Positions 51,681-61,563 of a DNA stretch of 64,000 nt are shown here, piece by piece. How positions within the stretch are numbered: the stretch's first letter is position 1; each line of letters starts with the position of its first letter. The notes beneath the pieces were generated by a model that saw nothing but the letters and a program-made list of their open reading frames with translations, searched no databases and had not been told where the DNA came from. This DNA comes from Paracoccus albus (GTDB lineage: Bacteria > Pseudomonadota > Alphaproteobacteria > Rhodobacterales > Rhodobacteraceae): the NCBI RefSeq assembly GCF_027913035.1, contig NZ_CP115775.1, positions 2,823,501-2,887,500 of the forward strand, written 5' to 3'. The position numbers and the translations under genes are program-made.

Positions 51681-53519
51681 TCAATTCACGAGCCGCTGCT
51701 TGGCGGCATTTTTCAGATACACTTCATAGGCGTCGCGCAGCTTGTCGGTTTCGCCGACCTCCGGCACGGCCACGTCCCACCAATGGCCCGCACCTTCCAG
51801 CCCGTCGCCCGGTCCGGGGGCTGCCGTCGTGTCGATCACGATCACCGTCGGAATATCGCGGTCGCGGGCCTTGGCGATCTCAGCCTCCAGCTCGGCGATG
51901 CCGCCCGCCTTCACCGCATGGGCCCCCATGCTTGCGGCGTGACCCACAAAGTCGATCTGCGGCTGAACCTCGATATTGCTGTCCACATAGAGGTTGTTGA
52001 ACGGCACCCCGCCGGTGCCTTGCTGCAATCGGTTGATGCAGCCATAGCCACGATTATCGGTCAGCACGACAGTAAAGGGAACGCGCCGCATCACTGCCGT
52101 GGCCAGTTCGGAATTGGCCATCATGTAGCTGCCATCTCCGACAAAACAGATCACTTCGCGATCTGGACGGGCAAGTTTCAGCCCCATCGCGCCTGCGATT
52201 TCATAGCCCATGCAGCTGAACCCGTATTCCATGTGATAGCCATGCCGGCTTGGTTGCCACAACAGCTTCAGCGCACCCGGCATCGTTCCTGCCGCACACA
52301 TGGCGACAGCATCGGGGCCGGTCGCGCGCTGCACCGCACCGATGACCTGCGCATCAGTGGGCAGGGCGTTGGTATCGCAGGGCGCGGCGCAATGGCCATC
52401 GACGGCAGCCAGCCAGCTTGCGCGGATGGCCGGGTCCGCGGCATCGGCGCGGTAATCGCCAAGCGCGGCAGTCAGGGCGTCGAGCGCCTCGCGCGCGTCG
52501 GCGACAAGGGTTACACCGCCATGCTTTGCCGCGTCATAGGGCTGAATATTGATGCCGGCCAGTTGCGCATCCCCGAACAGCGTGCGCGAGCCGGTGGTGA
52601 AATCCTGCAGACGCGTGCCGATGGCGATGACCAGATCGGCCTGCGCCGCCATGGAATTGGCCGCGCCAGACCCATCGACGCCTGCCGCGCCGTAGTTCAT
52701 GACGTGATCCTGCGCCAACGCGGATTTCCCGGCCTGCGTTTCGATAACCGGAATATTGTGCCGGGTCGCAAACGCAGACAGCGTATCTTCGGCGCCGGAA
52801 TAGATCACCCCGCCGCCCGCGACGATAACCGGGGATTTCGCACCGCGGATCATCTCCGCGACTTCGGCCAGTTCGGCCCGGTCGGGTTGGGAGCGGCGGA
52901 TCCGCCAGATGCGCGGTTCAAGGAACGCGTCCGGCCAGTCATAGGCCTCGGCCTGAACGTCCTGACAGAAGGACAGACAGACCGGCCCGCAATTCGCCGG
53001 ATCGGTCATGACCTGCATGGCGCGTGGCAGTGCCGTCAGCAGATGCTCTGGCCGGGTGATGCGATCGAAATAACGCACGACAGGCCGGAAGCAGTCATTG
53101 GCGCTGACCGTACCATCATCAAAATCCTCGATCTGCTGCAACACCGGATCGGGACGGCGATTGGCGAACACATCGCCAGCAATGACCAGCAGCGGCAGGC
53201 GGTTCACATGCGCGAGCGCGGCCGCCGTTACCACATTCGTGGCCCCCGGCCCGATGGAGGTCGTCACCGCCTGCGCCCTGCGCCGCGCATTCCCCTTCGC
53301 AAATGCAATCGCGGCATGGGCCATGGTCTGTTCGTTCTGACCGCGCCATGTCGGCAGCGCATCGCCCATACCCTGCAGCGCCTCACCCAGGCCCGCCACA
53401 TTGCCATGCCCGAAGATCGCCCAGACACCATCAATAAAACGCTGACCCTCTTCGTTGTTCTGAACCGACAGCCAGCGAACCATCGCTTGCGCCGCCGTCA
53501 GCCTGATCTTGTTGCCCAT
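51681..53519 (-). CDS. iolD: 3D-(3,5/4)-trihydroxycyclohexane-1,2-dione acylhydrolase
   Basis: A 612-residue thiamine-diphosphate enzyme of full length. The ThDP motif GDGSYMMANSELATAVMRRVPFTVVLTDN lies near 450-480, and AAGTMPGALKLLWQPSRHGYHMEYGFSCMGYEIAGA precedes it. It cleaves the ring dione to 5-deoxy-glucuronate. The start at 53519 sits after the iolC stop with GAGGAG at good spacing; an earlier in-frame ATG at 53549 lies inside iolC. Confidence 0.94.
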   Translation of the reverse strand: MGNKIRLTAAQAMVRWLSVQNNEEGQRFIDGVWAIFGHGNVAGLGEALQGMGDALPTWRGQNEQTMAHAAIAFAKGNARRRAQAVTTSIGPGATNVVTAAALAHVNRLPLLVIAGDVFANRRPDPVLQQIEDFDDGTVSANDCFRPVVRYFDRITRPEHLLTALPRAMQVMTDPANCGPVCLSFCQDVQAEAYDWPDAFLEPRIWRIRRSQPDRAELAEVAEMIRGAKSPVIVAGGGVIYSGAEDTLSAFATRHNIPVIETQAGKSALAQDHVMNYGAAGVDGSGAANSMAAQADLVIAIGTRLQDFTTGSRTLFGDAQLAGINIQPYDAAKHGGVTLVADAREALDALTAALGDYRADAADPAIRASWLAAVDGHCAAPCDTNALPTDAQVIGAVQRATGPDAVAMCAAGTMPGALKLLWQPSRHGYHMEYGFSCMGYEIAGAMGLKLARPDREVICFVGDGSYMMANSELATAVMRRVPFTVVLTDNRGYGCINRLQQGTGGVPFNNLYVDSNIEVQPQIDFVGHAASMGAHAVKAGGIAELEAEIAKARDRDIPTVIVIDTTAAPGPGDGLEGAGHWWDVAVPEVGETDKLRDAYEVYLKNAAKQRLVN

Positions 53520-53529
53520 CGCCAACTCC

Positions 53530-55485
53530 TCAAAGGCGTTCTTCTTCATTCAAATACCCCGGCGCTCGGGCGGCATCGTTCACATGCGCGCGGGCATCGT
53601 CCCAAAGCGTGCAGAGGCGCGCGTAGCGCTGCGCCATCTGCGCCACCGCGTCCTGATCACTCATTTCGCCGCGCATCCACGCCCGTGCGGCATCGCCGAA
53701 GATCGTGCGTCCGACCGCGAACCCCTTGACCAGATCAAATCGCGCGGCGGCCTCGAAACTGACGGCGAGCTCATCCTCCGGCGCGTCGAGGCCAAGTACG
53801 ACAATGCCGCGTGTATGCTTATCGTGTTCCTCGATGGCGGCGATGGCATTCTGCCAGCCTTCGCGGGTCTGCATCGGTTCCAGCTTCCACCAGTCGGGAT
53901 AGACGCCGATGGCGTAGAATTGCCGGATCAGCGTTGCCGTGGTCATGTTATCGACCGGCCCGACCTTTGACGGGATGATCTCCAGCAGGAAATCCAGACC
54001 GTTGCGGCGGGCGGCGGTGAACAGGCGTTTGACGGTGGCCTCTTGTTCGGCGCGAGTCTCCGCAACGTCATCGGGGTGGCAGAAGCACAACAGCTTGACC
54101 ACGTTCTCCCGCGCCCATTGGTTCAGCGCGCCGCAATCGGGGCCGAGCTCCGGTTCAAGCGCCAGCGGGCGAGAGCCCGGCCATTCCGCGGGACGCCCGA
54201 TCCACAGACCGGTGCCGGATGCCGCGTGCAGCGCCGCGCGGCCGATGCGGTTGTCACACAGGATACCGTAGCCGCCCTGCCCGTCTGCGACCTTCAACGC
54301 GGCCTGCAAGCAGAGTTGCTTGAACGCGCCGCCTTTGTCGGGCGTGTAGCCCTCCATCTCCTCCAGTTGCAGACGGTGGTCGAAGGCGAAGACGCGCATG
54401 GTCGACCAATCGCCGCCCATACGGCCCTGCCGGTTGGTGGCCCAGTGGATCTGTTCCAGCTCGGCATCGTTGCGCAGATCGGGGCGTCGGACGCCGCGTT
54501 TCAGGAAGAAGTCCAGTTCGGCAAGGCTCGGATAGGCGGGTGTGCAGCCGTGGCGGCTGACGGCGAAGGCGCCGCAGGCATTGGCGTATTTCAGCGCCGT
54601 GGGCCAGTCCTCGCCATCCAGCCAGCCTTTCATCAGGCCCGAGAAAAAGCCGTCCCCCGCGCCGAGGACGTTGAACACCTCGATGGGGAAGCCAGGGCCG
54701 GTCTGGCCATCGTCGAGGCTATCGGGGATTGCGCCCTCGAACGCCACTGCGCCTGCCGCGCCGCGTTTGCAGACGAGCGTGGCGTCCGAGACCTTGCGCA
54801 CCGCGCGCAGGGCCTCGATGGTGTCGGTGCTGCCGCCGGCGATGTGAAATTCCTCCTCGGTGCCGACGATCAGGTCGAAAAGATGCAAGGTGGATTGCAG
54901 CTCCGCCGTGACCTTTTCGCTTTCGACAAACCGACTTTCGCCGTCGCCATGACCGGCCACGCCCCATAGATTCGGGCGATAATCGATATCCAGCGCCGTT
55001 TTCGCGCCGTGTTTTTTCGCCAGTTCCAAGGCCTTCAGCACCGCCGCGCGGGTCTGGGGGTGCGACAGATGGGTGCCGGTGGCCAAGACGCTGCGGGCCG
55101 AGGCTATGAAATCCTCGTCAATATCGGCCTTGGTCAGCCCCATATCGGCGCAATTTTCGCGATAGAAGATCAGCGGAAAGCCTTCCTCATCGCGGATGCC
55201 CAGCAGAACCAGGGCGGTCAGCCGGTCCGGATCCGTCTTGACGCCCCGCGTGTCCACGCCCTCGCGTTCAAGCTGTTCGCGAATGAAACGGCCCATATGT
55301 TCGTCGCCAACGGCGGTGATGACCGCCGATTTCAGCCCCAGCCGGGCGGTCCCGCAGGCGATATTGGTCGGACTGCCACCGATATATTTGCTGAAAGACC
55401 CCATATCCTCCAAACGACCACCGATTTGGTCGCCATAGAGGTCAACGCTGCTGCGCCCGATGGTGATCAGATCAAGCGTTTTCAT
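53530..55485 (-). CDS. iolC: 5-dehydro-2-deoxygluconokinase fused to DUF2090 aldolase-like domain
   Basis: A 651-residue two-domain protein. Residues about 1-325 are a PfkB kinase ([22 protein letters not shown] near the start, [16 protein letters not shown] with the catalytic Asp). Residues about 345-640 are a DUF2090 TIM barrel ([32 protein letters not shown]). The kinase phosphorylates 5-dehydro-2-deoxygluconate; the second domain probably supplies the IolJ-type aldolase step, and no separate iolJ is seen. The ATG at 55485 has AAGAGG upstream and overlaps the Gfo/Idh gene by 14 bp. Confidence 0.93.
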   Translation of the reverse strand: MKTLDLITIGRSSVDLYGDQIGGRLEDMGSFSKYIGGSPTNIACGTARLGLKSAVITAVGDEHMGRFIREQLEREGVDTRGVKTDPDRLTALVLLGIRDEEGFPLIFYRENCADMGLTKADIDEDFIASARSVLATGTHLSHPQTRAAVLKALELAKKHGAKTALDIDYRPNLWGVAGHGDGESRFVESEKVTAELQSTLHLFDLIVGTEEEFHIAGGSTDTIEALRAVRKVSDATLVCKRGAAGAVAFEGAIPDSLDDGQTGPGFPIEVFNVLGAGDGFFSGLMKGWLDGEDWPTALKYANACGAFAVSRHGCTPAYPSLAELDFFLKRGVRRPDLRNDAELEQIHWATNRQGRMGGDWSTMRVFAFDHRLQLEEMEGYTPDKGGAFKQLCLQAALKVADGQGGYGILCDNRIGRAALHAASGTGLWIGRPAEWPGSRPLALEPELGPDCGALNQWARENVVKLLCFCHPDDVAETRAEQEATVKRLFTAARRNGLDFLLEIIPSKVGPVDNMTTATLIRQFYAIGVYPDWWKLEPMQTREGWQNAIAAIEEHDKHTRGIVVLGLDAPEDELAVSFEAAARFDLVKGFAVGRTIFGDAARAWMRGEMSDQDAVAQMAQRYARLCTLWDDARAHVNDAARAPGYLNEEERL

Positions 55486-56608
55486 AAGCGGCCTCTTCGA
55501 TCCTGATTGGCTGGCCGTTTGATACAGCCATGGCGTGAATGATCCGTTCGATCCGCAATCCGGCCACGAAATCCGGCGCGGCGGCAGGGCCACCAGAGAT
55601 TGCACGGACAAGATCACGGCATTCGATGACCTTCTGTTCGTTGAAGCCGAAATTATGGCCGGGTGCGGGGCAGAAAGCTGCGAAGTCGGGCTGCTCCGGG
55701 CCGGTCAGGTGGCGGGTGAAACCGGCTTCTCCCATCTGATGCACCCAAAGCTCGTTCATGTTTTCCTGATCAAAGACGATGCTGCCCTCGGTCCCGTGGA
55801 TTTCCCATTGCAGACGGCATTTGCGGCCACGGGCAACGCGAGAGGTGGCGAAGCTGCCATGCGCACCCGATGAAAAGCGGATGAGTGCCATTGCACTGTC
55901 TTCGTTTTCGACCGCGCGAGGCCCTTCCGGCGATGGTCGGTTAGGCACGGCAATCTGGGTCATGGCGGTGACTTCATCGACCGGCCCCATCAGCGCCAGC
56001 ATCTGGCTGATAAGGTGGCAACCAAGGTCGCCCAGCACACCCAGCCCCCCGCCCGCATGAGTCATGCGCCACGACCAAGGCAGGTTGGGATCGGCCGAGT
56101 AATCTTCATCATAAACACCACGGAAGGCCAGGGGACGACCGATTGCGCCGCCTGTGACCAGACGCTGCGCCGCCTGGAAGGCCGGGCTGCGCAGGTAGTT
56201 ATAGCCCAGAAGCGTCACCTGCGCCGGATGGGCGGCGGCCAGATCGGCCATTGACTGCGCGTCGGCCAAGGTCAACGCCATGGGCTTTTCCAGCCAGACA
56301 TGCTTGCCCGCATTCAGCGCGGCCTCTGCCATGGGGCGGTGCATCCCGTTCGGCGTGGTGATCGAGACAACATCGACCGCCGGATCGGCCACCGCCGCCT
56401 GCCAATCCTCACTGCCACGGGCAAAGCCGAATTGCGCGGCGAAGTCGCCGGCCTTGTCGGCGGGGGTGTCGCAAAGCACCTCCAGCCGGGGATGCGCGCC
56501 GCCAAACACGGTCGCGACATTGCGCCATGCCATTGCGTGACATTTGCCCATGAAGCCGGTGCCGATCAGGGCAACGCCAAGGGGTTTGGTAGGCATATTC
56601 TCGGTCAT
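55472..56608 (-). CDS. Gfo/Idh/MocA oxidoreductase, probable inositol dehydrogenase homologue
   Basis: A 378-residue NAD(P)-dependent dehydrogenase. It has the Rossmann motif [18 protein letters not shown], the EKPMAL motif (WLEKPMAL near 104) and [19 protein letters not shown] with the usual catalytic Lys/Asp/His pattern. Within an iol operon it is likely a scyllo- or chiro-inositol dehydrogenase that widens the range of isomers used, in addition to iolG. The start at 56608 is chosen by homology and AGGAAG upstream. Confidence 0.85.
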   Translation of the reverse strand: MTENMPTKPLGVALIGTGFMGKCHAMAWRNVATVFGGAHPRLEVLCDTPADKAGDFAAQFGFARGSEDWQAAVADPAVDVVSITTPNGMHRPMAEAALNAGKHVWLEKPMALTLADAQSMADLAAAHPAQVTLLGYNYLRSPAFQAAQRLVTGGAIGRPLAFRGVYDEDYSADPNLPWSWRMTHAGGGLGVLGDLGCHLISQMLALMGPVDEVTAMTQIAVPNRPSPEGPRAVENEDSAMALIRFSSGAHGSFATSRVARGRKCRLQWEIHGTEGSIVFDQENMNELWVHQMGEAGFTRHLTGPEQPDFAAFCPAPGHNFGFNEQKVIECRDLVRAISGGPAAAPDFVAGLRIERIIHAMAVSNGQPIRIEEAAYENA

Positions 56609-56654
56609 TTCGGCTTCCTGTCGATGGGCAGGCGCGGACGGCCTGCCCGCTGTT

Positions 56655-57431
56655 TCAGATCGTCCCGCCGAGCGAGCCTTCAAGCTGGGCCATTTCCTGC
56701 CCGCCGGCCATCATGTCCTGCAACTCGGCCGCGTCGATTTCGCCCTTCACCGCCGTGCCCAGCGTCTGGCCCCGGTTCAGCACGGTGAAACGGTCGCCGA
56801 CGGCCATGGCATGGCGCACGTTGTGGCTGATGAAAACGACGCCCACGCCCTGATTGCGGACCCGGTCGATGGTTGCCAGCACGTTAGATGTCTGACGCAC
56901 ACCAAGGGCCGAGGTCGGTTCGTCAAGGATCAGCACCTTGGCCCCGAAATAGACGGCGCGCGCGATGGCCACCGTCTGGCGTTCGCCGCCCGACAGCGTA
57001 CCCACGGCCTGATCCGGCGCGCGCAGGTTGATGCCCATGCGGCGCATTTCCTCCATCGTGATGGCATTGGCCTTGTCCACGTCGAAGCGTTTTATCAGCC
57101 CGCCTTTCGTGGGTTCACGGCCCATGAAGAAATTGCGCGTGACGCTCATCAGCGGGATCATGGCAAGGTCCTGAAAGACGGTGGCAATTCCTGCCTCCAT
57201 CGCGTCGCGCGGGCTGTCGAAGCTGAGCGGTTTGCCTTCGAAGAAGATCTCTCCCGCGGTGGGTTTGTGCACGCCCGACATGGTCTTGATGAAGGTGGAT
57301 TTCCCCGCGCCGTTATCGCCCAGAAGGCAATGGCATTCGCCGGGGCGCACATCGAAAGTCACGCCGTTCAGGGCAATGACGTTGCCGAAGTGCTTCTTGA
57401 TGTTTTCCATATGGATGATGGGATCGGCCAT
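56655..57431 (-). CDS. Inositol ABC transporter ATP-binding protein (single-domain, FrcA type)
   Basis: A 258-residue ATPase with a single nucleotide domain. Walker A is [10 protein letters not shown] near 37-46, the signature [14 protein letters not shown] near 145-158, Walker [13 protein letters not shown] and the switch HNVRHA. Ribose-class importers often have a double-length ATPase; this one has only one domain, like FrcA. It follows the permease gene by 1 bp. Confidence 0.9.
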   Translation of the reverse strand: MADPIIHMENIKKHFGNVIALNGVTFDVRPGECHCLLGDNGAGKSTFIKTMSGVHKPTAGEIFFEGKPLSFDSPRDAMEAGIATVFQDLAMIPLMSVTRNFFMGREPTKGGLIKRFDVDKANAITMEEMRRMGINLRAPDQAVGTLSGGERQTVAIARAVYFGAKVLILDEPTSALGVRQTSNVLATIDRVRNQGVGVVFISHNVRHAMAVGDRFTVLNRGQTLGTAVKGEIDAAELQDMMAGGQEMAQLEGSLGGTI

Positions 57432-57432
57432 C

Positions 57433-58536
57433 TTAACGCTCCCCCGTCACGCGCTTGCGGATAAGGTTGTTGAACACGACCGCCAGCAGCAGCATGCCGC
57501 CCAGGAAGACCTGGAACCAGTCCTGATCGAAATCGGTATAGGTCAGCCCGATTGTGACCATGCCGAAGATGATCGCGCCGAAGAATGCGCCTGTGGCCGA
57601 GCCGTAGCCGCCGGTCAGCAGACAGCCGCCGATGACGGCGGTGATAATCGCCTCGAATTCCTTCATGAAGCCGCGGCGGGCGTCGGTGGAACCGGCGTCG
57701 ATCACGGTGATAATGGCGACCAGTGCTGCGGCGCATGCGGTCAGCATGAAAAGCGAAACCTTGACGCGCTTGACCGGGACGCCGGAATTGGCGGCCGCGT
57801 TGTCATCGCCGCCGGTGGCGAAGATCCAGTTGCCTGCTGGCGTGCGCAGAAGCACGAATGTGCAGACAAGTGCCATGACGATGAACCACAGGATCTCGGC
57901 CGGGATGCCGGGAACTTTGGGTGCGCCGGAATTGAAGCTGTCGATGATGCCAAGCTCTGCCGCGCGTGTGAACAGGCCGGGGAAGGCGTCGCCGGAAAAG
58001 AATGGGGTCAGAAAGTCGTCCTGCACCGCATCGCGGACACCGCGAAGCTGCGTAGAACCGCCGGTGAACCATTTCAATCCGACGAGAGAGGCGCCGCGCA
58101 GGATGAACAGAAAAGCGAGCGTCACGATGAAGCTGGGCAGGCCGGTTCGGATGACAACATAGCCGTTCAATGCACCCATTGTAGCGGCCGCGGCGAGTGT
58201 CAGCGGGATCGCGGCGACCAGCGGAAGACCCATATTGACGACCAGAACACCGAAGATGAGGCCGGTAAAGGCGACCATCGAGCCAATGGACAGATCGAAC
58301 TCACCACCGATCATCAGCATGGCGGCGGCAATGCCAAGGATGCCAAGCTGCGCGGCGGGGGTCATGAAGTTCATCACGCCCGACAGGGTAAACATGGTGC
58401 TGTCGGCAGTTATCAGAAAGAAGATCGTCACCAGTATAACGCCACTGATCGCACCCAGTTCGGGGCGCTTCATCATGCGGGTCATGAAAGATTCGGATTT
58501 GATCCGCTCGTCCGGCGGAACGGTGCTGTCCGTCAT
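57433..58536 (-). CDS. Inositol ABC transporter permease (RbsC class)
   Basis: A 367-residue membrane protein with about ten helices and the RbsC-class [20 protein letters not shown] and [38 protein letters not shown] motifs. The N-terminal about 40 residues are cytoplasmic and polar. The start at 58536 follows GGGGGACC; a frame from 58581 is not preferred. It pairs with the binding protein upstream for myo-inositol uptake. Confidence 0.9.
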   Translation of the reverse strand: MTDSTVPPDERIKSESFMTRMMKRPELGAISGVILVTIFFLITADSTMFTLSGVMNFMTPAAQLGILGIAAAMLMIGGEFDLSIGSMVAFTGLIFGVLVVNMGLPLVAAIPLTLAAAATMGALNGYVVIRTGLPSFIVTLAFLFILRGASLVGLKWFTGGSTQLRGVRDAVQDDFLTPFFSGDAFPGLFTRAAELGIIDSFNSGAPKVPGIPAEILWFIVMALVCTFVLLRTPAGNWIFATGGDDNAAANSGVPVKRVKVSLFMLTACAAALVAIITVIDAGSTDARRGFMKEFEAIITAVIGGCLLTGGYGSATGAFFGAIIFGMVTIGLTYTDFDQDWFQVFLGGMLLLAVVFNNLIRKRVTGER

Positions 58537-58563
58537 TGTCAGGTCCCCCACCCTGAATTGATT

Positions 58564-58588
58564 GGCAGGCGTGAGTGTCACGCCTGCC
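58564..58588 (-). terminator. Hairpin between binding-protein and permease genes
   Basis: GGCAGGCGTGA (58564-58574) pairs perfectly with TCACGCCTGCC (58578-58588) around a 3-nt loop, 9 bp after the binding-protein stop and 28 bp before the permease start. No T-run follows, so it likely stabilises the upstream message and lowers permease expression. Confidence 0.7.
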
Positions 58589-58596
58589 GAATGTGC

Positions 58597-59514
58597 TTAG
58601 CGAATACCTTGTGCGGACAGTTCGACCACCTGCGCGGCCTTGTCCTGCGTGATCAGGTTCGGACCCGAAGGCACGTCGCCGCCGGGCATCAGGCCGTAAT
58701 TGGCATGCAGCGCAAGGAAGCTGACCGGCAGGTAGCCTTGCAGATATTGCTGCTGGTCGATGGCAAAGGCGGCGCGACCGTCGGACACTGCCTCAAGGAA
58801 GCCGGCCGACATGTCGAAGGTCGCAATCAGCACATCATCGCGGCCAACGGCTGCAGCGGCTTCGACCGCCTGTTCGCCCACCAGTGTGGCATTCAGGCTG
58901 AGGATTGCGTTGACCTCAGGGTCGGATTCAAGTGCGGCGCGGACCTTGGACTGAACTTCGGCAGGGTCGTTCTGGGTCGGGAGAACTTCGACCGGGCCGC
59001 CGAAACCTTCGGCGAAACCGTCGCAACGCTGATCGAGCGAGACATTGCCGACTTCCTGGTTGACGCAGATGCCCTTGGTGCCGCCCATCTCGGCAAGCTG
59101 TTCGCCAGCCCTGACGCCGGCGTCATATTCGGACTGGCCGACATGCAGAAGCGCGCCGAGGTCCTTGGCCACGTCACCGCCAGAATTCATCGAAATTACC
59201 GGAATGCCAGCCTCTACCGCACGCTGGATCGACGGCCCAAGCGCATCGGCATCCGGGATCGAGACGATCAGCCCGTCGGGTTCCTGGTTGACGGCGGCGT
59301 CGATCAGCTGGCTCATCTGGACCATGTCGAATGTCTCGGGCGAGCGGAAATCGACATTGGCGCCGGTATCCTCGCCCGCTTTGGCGGCGCCGTTCTTGAC
59401 CACGGACCAGAACGGGTCATTCGCCTGACCGTGGGCGACGACGACGATTTCCTGTGCCAGCGACGGCGTGGCCAGTGCCAGTGTCATGGCGGCGGTTGCG
59501 AAAAGATGTTTCAT
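58597..59514 (-). CDS. Inositol ABC transporter substrate-binding protein (RbsB class)
   Basis: A 305-residue periplasmic protein. Residues 1-20 are a signal peptide ending SLAQ; the mature chain is a type I sugar-binding fold (VVVAHGQANDPFWSVVKNGAAKAGEDTG, then NSGGDVAKDLGALLHVGQSEYDAG). An ATG at 59514 with AGGAGGAGACAT upstream marks the start. Its place between iolG and the other iol genes points to myo-inositol as ligand. Confidence 0.9.
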   Translation of the reverse strand: MKHLFATAAMTLALATPSLAQEIVVVAHGQANDPFWSVVKNGAAKAGEDTGANVDFRSPETFDMVQMSQLIDAAVNQEPDGLIVSIPDADALGPSIQRAVEAGIPVISMNSGGDVAKDLGALLHVGQSEYDAGVRAGEQLAEMGGTKGICVNQEVGNVSLDQRCDGFAEGFGGPVEVLPTQNDPAEVQSKVRAALESDPEVNAILSLNATLVGEQAVEAAAAVGRDDVLIATFDMSAGFLEAVSDGRAAFAIDQQQYLQGYLPVSFLALHANYGLMPGGDVPSGPNLITQDKAAQVVELSAQGIR

Positions 59515-59561
59515 ATGTCTCCTCCTGTTGGTGATGTTCGGGCGTCTCCTCAGCGCCCTGC

Positions 59562-60419
59562 TCATCCGGTGCGTGCTGCACCCGATGGGTTCTGTTGCCC
59601 GATCTGCCGGATCGCGCGGACCGAGCGCGTCAGAATATCTTCGAGCGTATCACGAAACCCCTTACCCTTATCCGTATTGAATGGATCGGGGCCGGGGGCT
59701 GCGGGTTCGATGATGATCGGGCCGTCATAGCCGATGGCATCAAGCGCCGCGATTTGTGCGGCGAAATCGGTATGACCGTCGCCAATGGCGCCGCGATTGG
59801 AATCGGCGGCGTGATAAAGGCCGATATGTTTTCCGCCAGCCAGCAAGGCGGCGGCGGGATCGGCTTCTTCGATGTTCATGTGATAGGCGTCGGGCAGCAG
59901 CGACAGATTGGGCGCGCCGACCTGTTCCAGCAGCGCGAGCCCTTCGGCGACGGTGCGGATCTGGTGGGACTCGTAGCGGTTCAGGATCTCGAACACGACA
60001 GGCAGGCCGGCCTTTTCGGCGGCGGCGCAGATGCGTCTGGTGCTTTCGGCAAGATACCGGTCTTCCTCGGCCTGCGTGCTGATCGGCCGGATGCGCTGAA
60101 CGAGGCCGTGGCAGGAAATACGCGGCAGACCGTCAGGCTGGTTCAGGCGTTTGGCCCAGTCGATCAGCGCAGTATAGCGACGGACTGCATCTTCGCGGAT
60201 TGCCGGATCAGGGTGGGAAATGTCGGCATCGCCGGGCGTGGTCGAGAAGATCGTCAGCCCCTGATCGGCAAAGATGCGACCGGCCTGTTCGGGGTCGATG
60301 CCTTCGAAATCTCCATGCAGCTCTATCCCGTCCATCCCGGCACGCTTGACGCGGGCGGCAATGGAGGTCAGGTCCTCGCCGCCGAAAATCCATGTGCAGC
60401 AGCCGGTCTGCCGCATCAC
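59562..60419 (-). CDS. Xylose-isomerase-like TIM-barrel sugar isomerase/epimerase (IolI/IolH type)
   Basis: A 285-residue protein. It has GMDGIELHGDFEGID near 28, VVFEILNRYESHQIRT with the metal Glu, SLLPDAYHMNIEEAD and a final metal Glu in GPIIIEPAAP. The pattern is that of IolI/IolH and D-tagatose-3-epimerase-like enzymes, which isomerise inosose or a ketose. It overlaps iolG by 4 bp. Likely job: interconvert inosose isomers. Confidence 0.82.
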   Translation of the reverse strand: MMRQTGCCTWIFGGEDLTSIAARVKRAGMDGIELHGDFEGIDPEQAGRIFADQGLTIFSTTPGDADISHPDPAIREDAVRRYTALIDWAKRLNQPDGLPRISCHGLVQRIRPISTQAEEDRYLAESTRRICAAAEKAGLPVVFEILNRYESHQIRTVAEGLALLEQVGAPNLSLLPDAYHMNIEEADPAAALLAGGKHIGLYHAADSNRGAIGDGHTDFAAQIAALDAIGYDGPIIIEPAAPGPDPFNTDKGKGFRDTLEDILTRSVRAIRQIGQQNPSGAARTG

Positions 60420-61426
60420 GCTGGCCCCAGCATATCCGCCGTGATCGCCACGGTTTCGCCCGTTTGCGCCGATTTAGTCGCAGCCTCGGCACAGGCAAGC
60501 GCGGCGACGCCTTCACGCAGCGTGACCGGCATGGTATCGCCCGACTTCAACGCGTCGATGAATGCGGTCCATTCGATTTCATAGGCGCGCATATAGCGTT
60601 CGAGGAAAAAATAGACCGGCTTCGCGGCGCTCGCACCTTCGGCGGAGATTTTCTCAACCGTGTTCTCCAGCACGTTTTTGGCTGACAGCAACCCCTTGGA
60701 GCCAAGTAATTCGATCCGTTGGTCATAGCCATAACCGGCCCGGCGCGAGTTTTTGATGACGCCAATGCGGCCATCATCCCATTGCAGGGTCACAGCGGCA
60801 GTATCCACATCGCCCGCAGCCCCGATTTCGGGATCGACAATCGCGCTGCCGGTCGCGGTAACGCGCGCCGGTGGGCCGCCAAATACCCAGCAGGCCATAT
60901 CGAAGTCATGGATCATCATGTCGCGGAACAACCCGCCAGAGACCTTTACATAGCTGACCGGCGGGGGCGCAGGATCGTAGGAGGTGATCGACAGCAATTC
61001 GCCCTTGCCGATTTCTCCGCCATCGAAAGCCGCCTTCAACGCTGCGAAATTGGGATCAAAGCGGCGGTTGAAACCCACCATGACCGGCTGGCCGGTCCCT
61101 TCGGCGGCTTTCAGCGCTGCCAGTGCGCGATCCAGAGAAAGATCAACCGGCTTTTCGCACAGCACGGCCTTGCCAGCTGCCGTGGCTCGTTCGATCAGAT
61201 CGGAATGCGTGTCGGTGGAGGTCGCGATCAGCACGGCCTGAATGCTGTCATCGGCAAGGATTTCGTCGATGGACCGGACCTCTGCCCCGATCTGAGCAGC
61301 CAGATCTTGTGCCGCCTGTGGCAGCGCATCGGCGACGGCGACCAACTGGCAATCGTCATTTGCGGTAATGGATTTCGCATGAACCTGACCAATGCGGCCA
61401 GCCCCCAACAGGGCAACCCTGATCAT
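60416..61426 (-). CDS. iolG: Inositol 2-dehydrogenase
   Basis: A 336-residue Gfo/Idh/MocA dehydrogenase. It begins VALLGAGRIGQVHAKSI, has CEKPVDLSLDRA with the catalytic Lys near 94, and SGGLFRDMMIHDFDMACWVFG with the catalytic Asp/His pair near 172-176. It oxidises myo-inositol to 2-keto-myo-inositol, the first step. It is the first gene of the minus-strand operon and faces the LacI regulator across a 137-bp gap that contains palindromes. Confidence 0.93.
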   Translation of the reverse strand: MIRVALLGAGRIGQVHAKSITANDDCQLVAVADALPQAAQDLAAQIGAEVRSIDEILADDSIQAVLIATSTDTHSDLIERATAAGKAVLCEKPVDLSLDRALAALKAAEGTGQPVMVGFNRRFDPNFAALKAAFDGGEIGKGELLSITSYDPAPPPVSYVKVSGGLFRDMMIHDFDMACWVFGGPPARVTATGSAIVDPEIGAAGDVDTAAVTLQWDDGRIGVIKNSRRAGYGYDQRIELLGSKGLLSAKNVLENTVEKISAEGASAAKPVYFFLERYMRAYEIEWTAFIDALKSGDTMPVTLREGVAALACAEAATKSAQTGETVAITADMLGPA

Positions 61427-61485
61427 CCTGACTCCTCCCCCGAATCACAGCAGACCATCTTGTTGGCTCCAACACTGCACATCAG

Positions 61486-61522
61486 TGCACGCGCGTGCAA
61501 GAAAAAATTGCTCACGCGTGCA
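61486..61522. promoter_or_regulatory. LacI-type operators between iolG and the LacI gene
   Basis: TGCACGCGCGTGCA at 61486-61499 is a perfect 14-bp palindrome with the central CG typical of LacI/GalR operators. A second, less perfect site, ATTGCTCACGCGTGCAAT, lies about 20 bp further on (about 61507-61524). Both are within the divergent gap, so the LacI protein can silence the iol operon and its own gene. Confidence 0.75.
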
Positions 61523-61563
61523 ATTTGCTTTGCACGACCCGCTTTCCCGCGTAGCTTGTGGTC

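Noticed and set aside
51672..53729. 685-codon open frame on the plus strand
   Set aside because: Antisense shadow of iolD and the end of iolC with no family signature.
57181..59730. 849-codon open frame on the plus strand
   Set aside because: It runs antisense to the ABC ATPase, permease and binding-protein genes, all of which are clear; the translation is rich in His, Arg, Gln and Gly, as in shadow frames.
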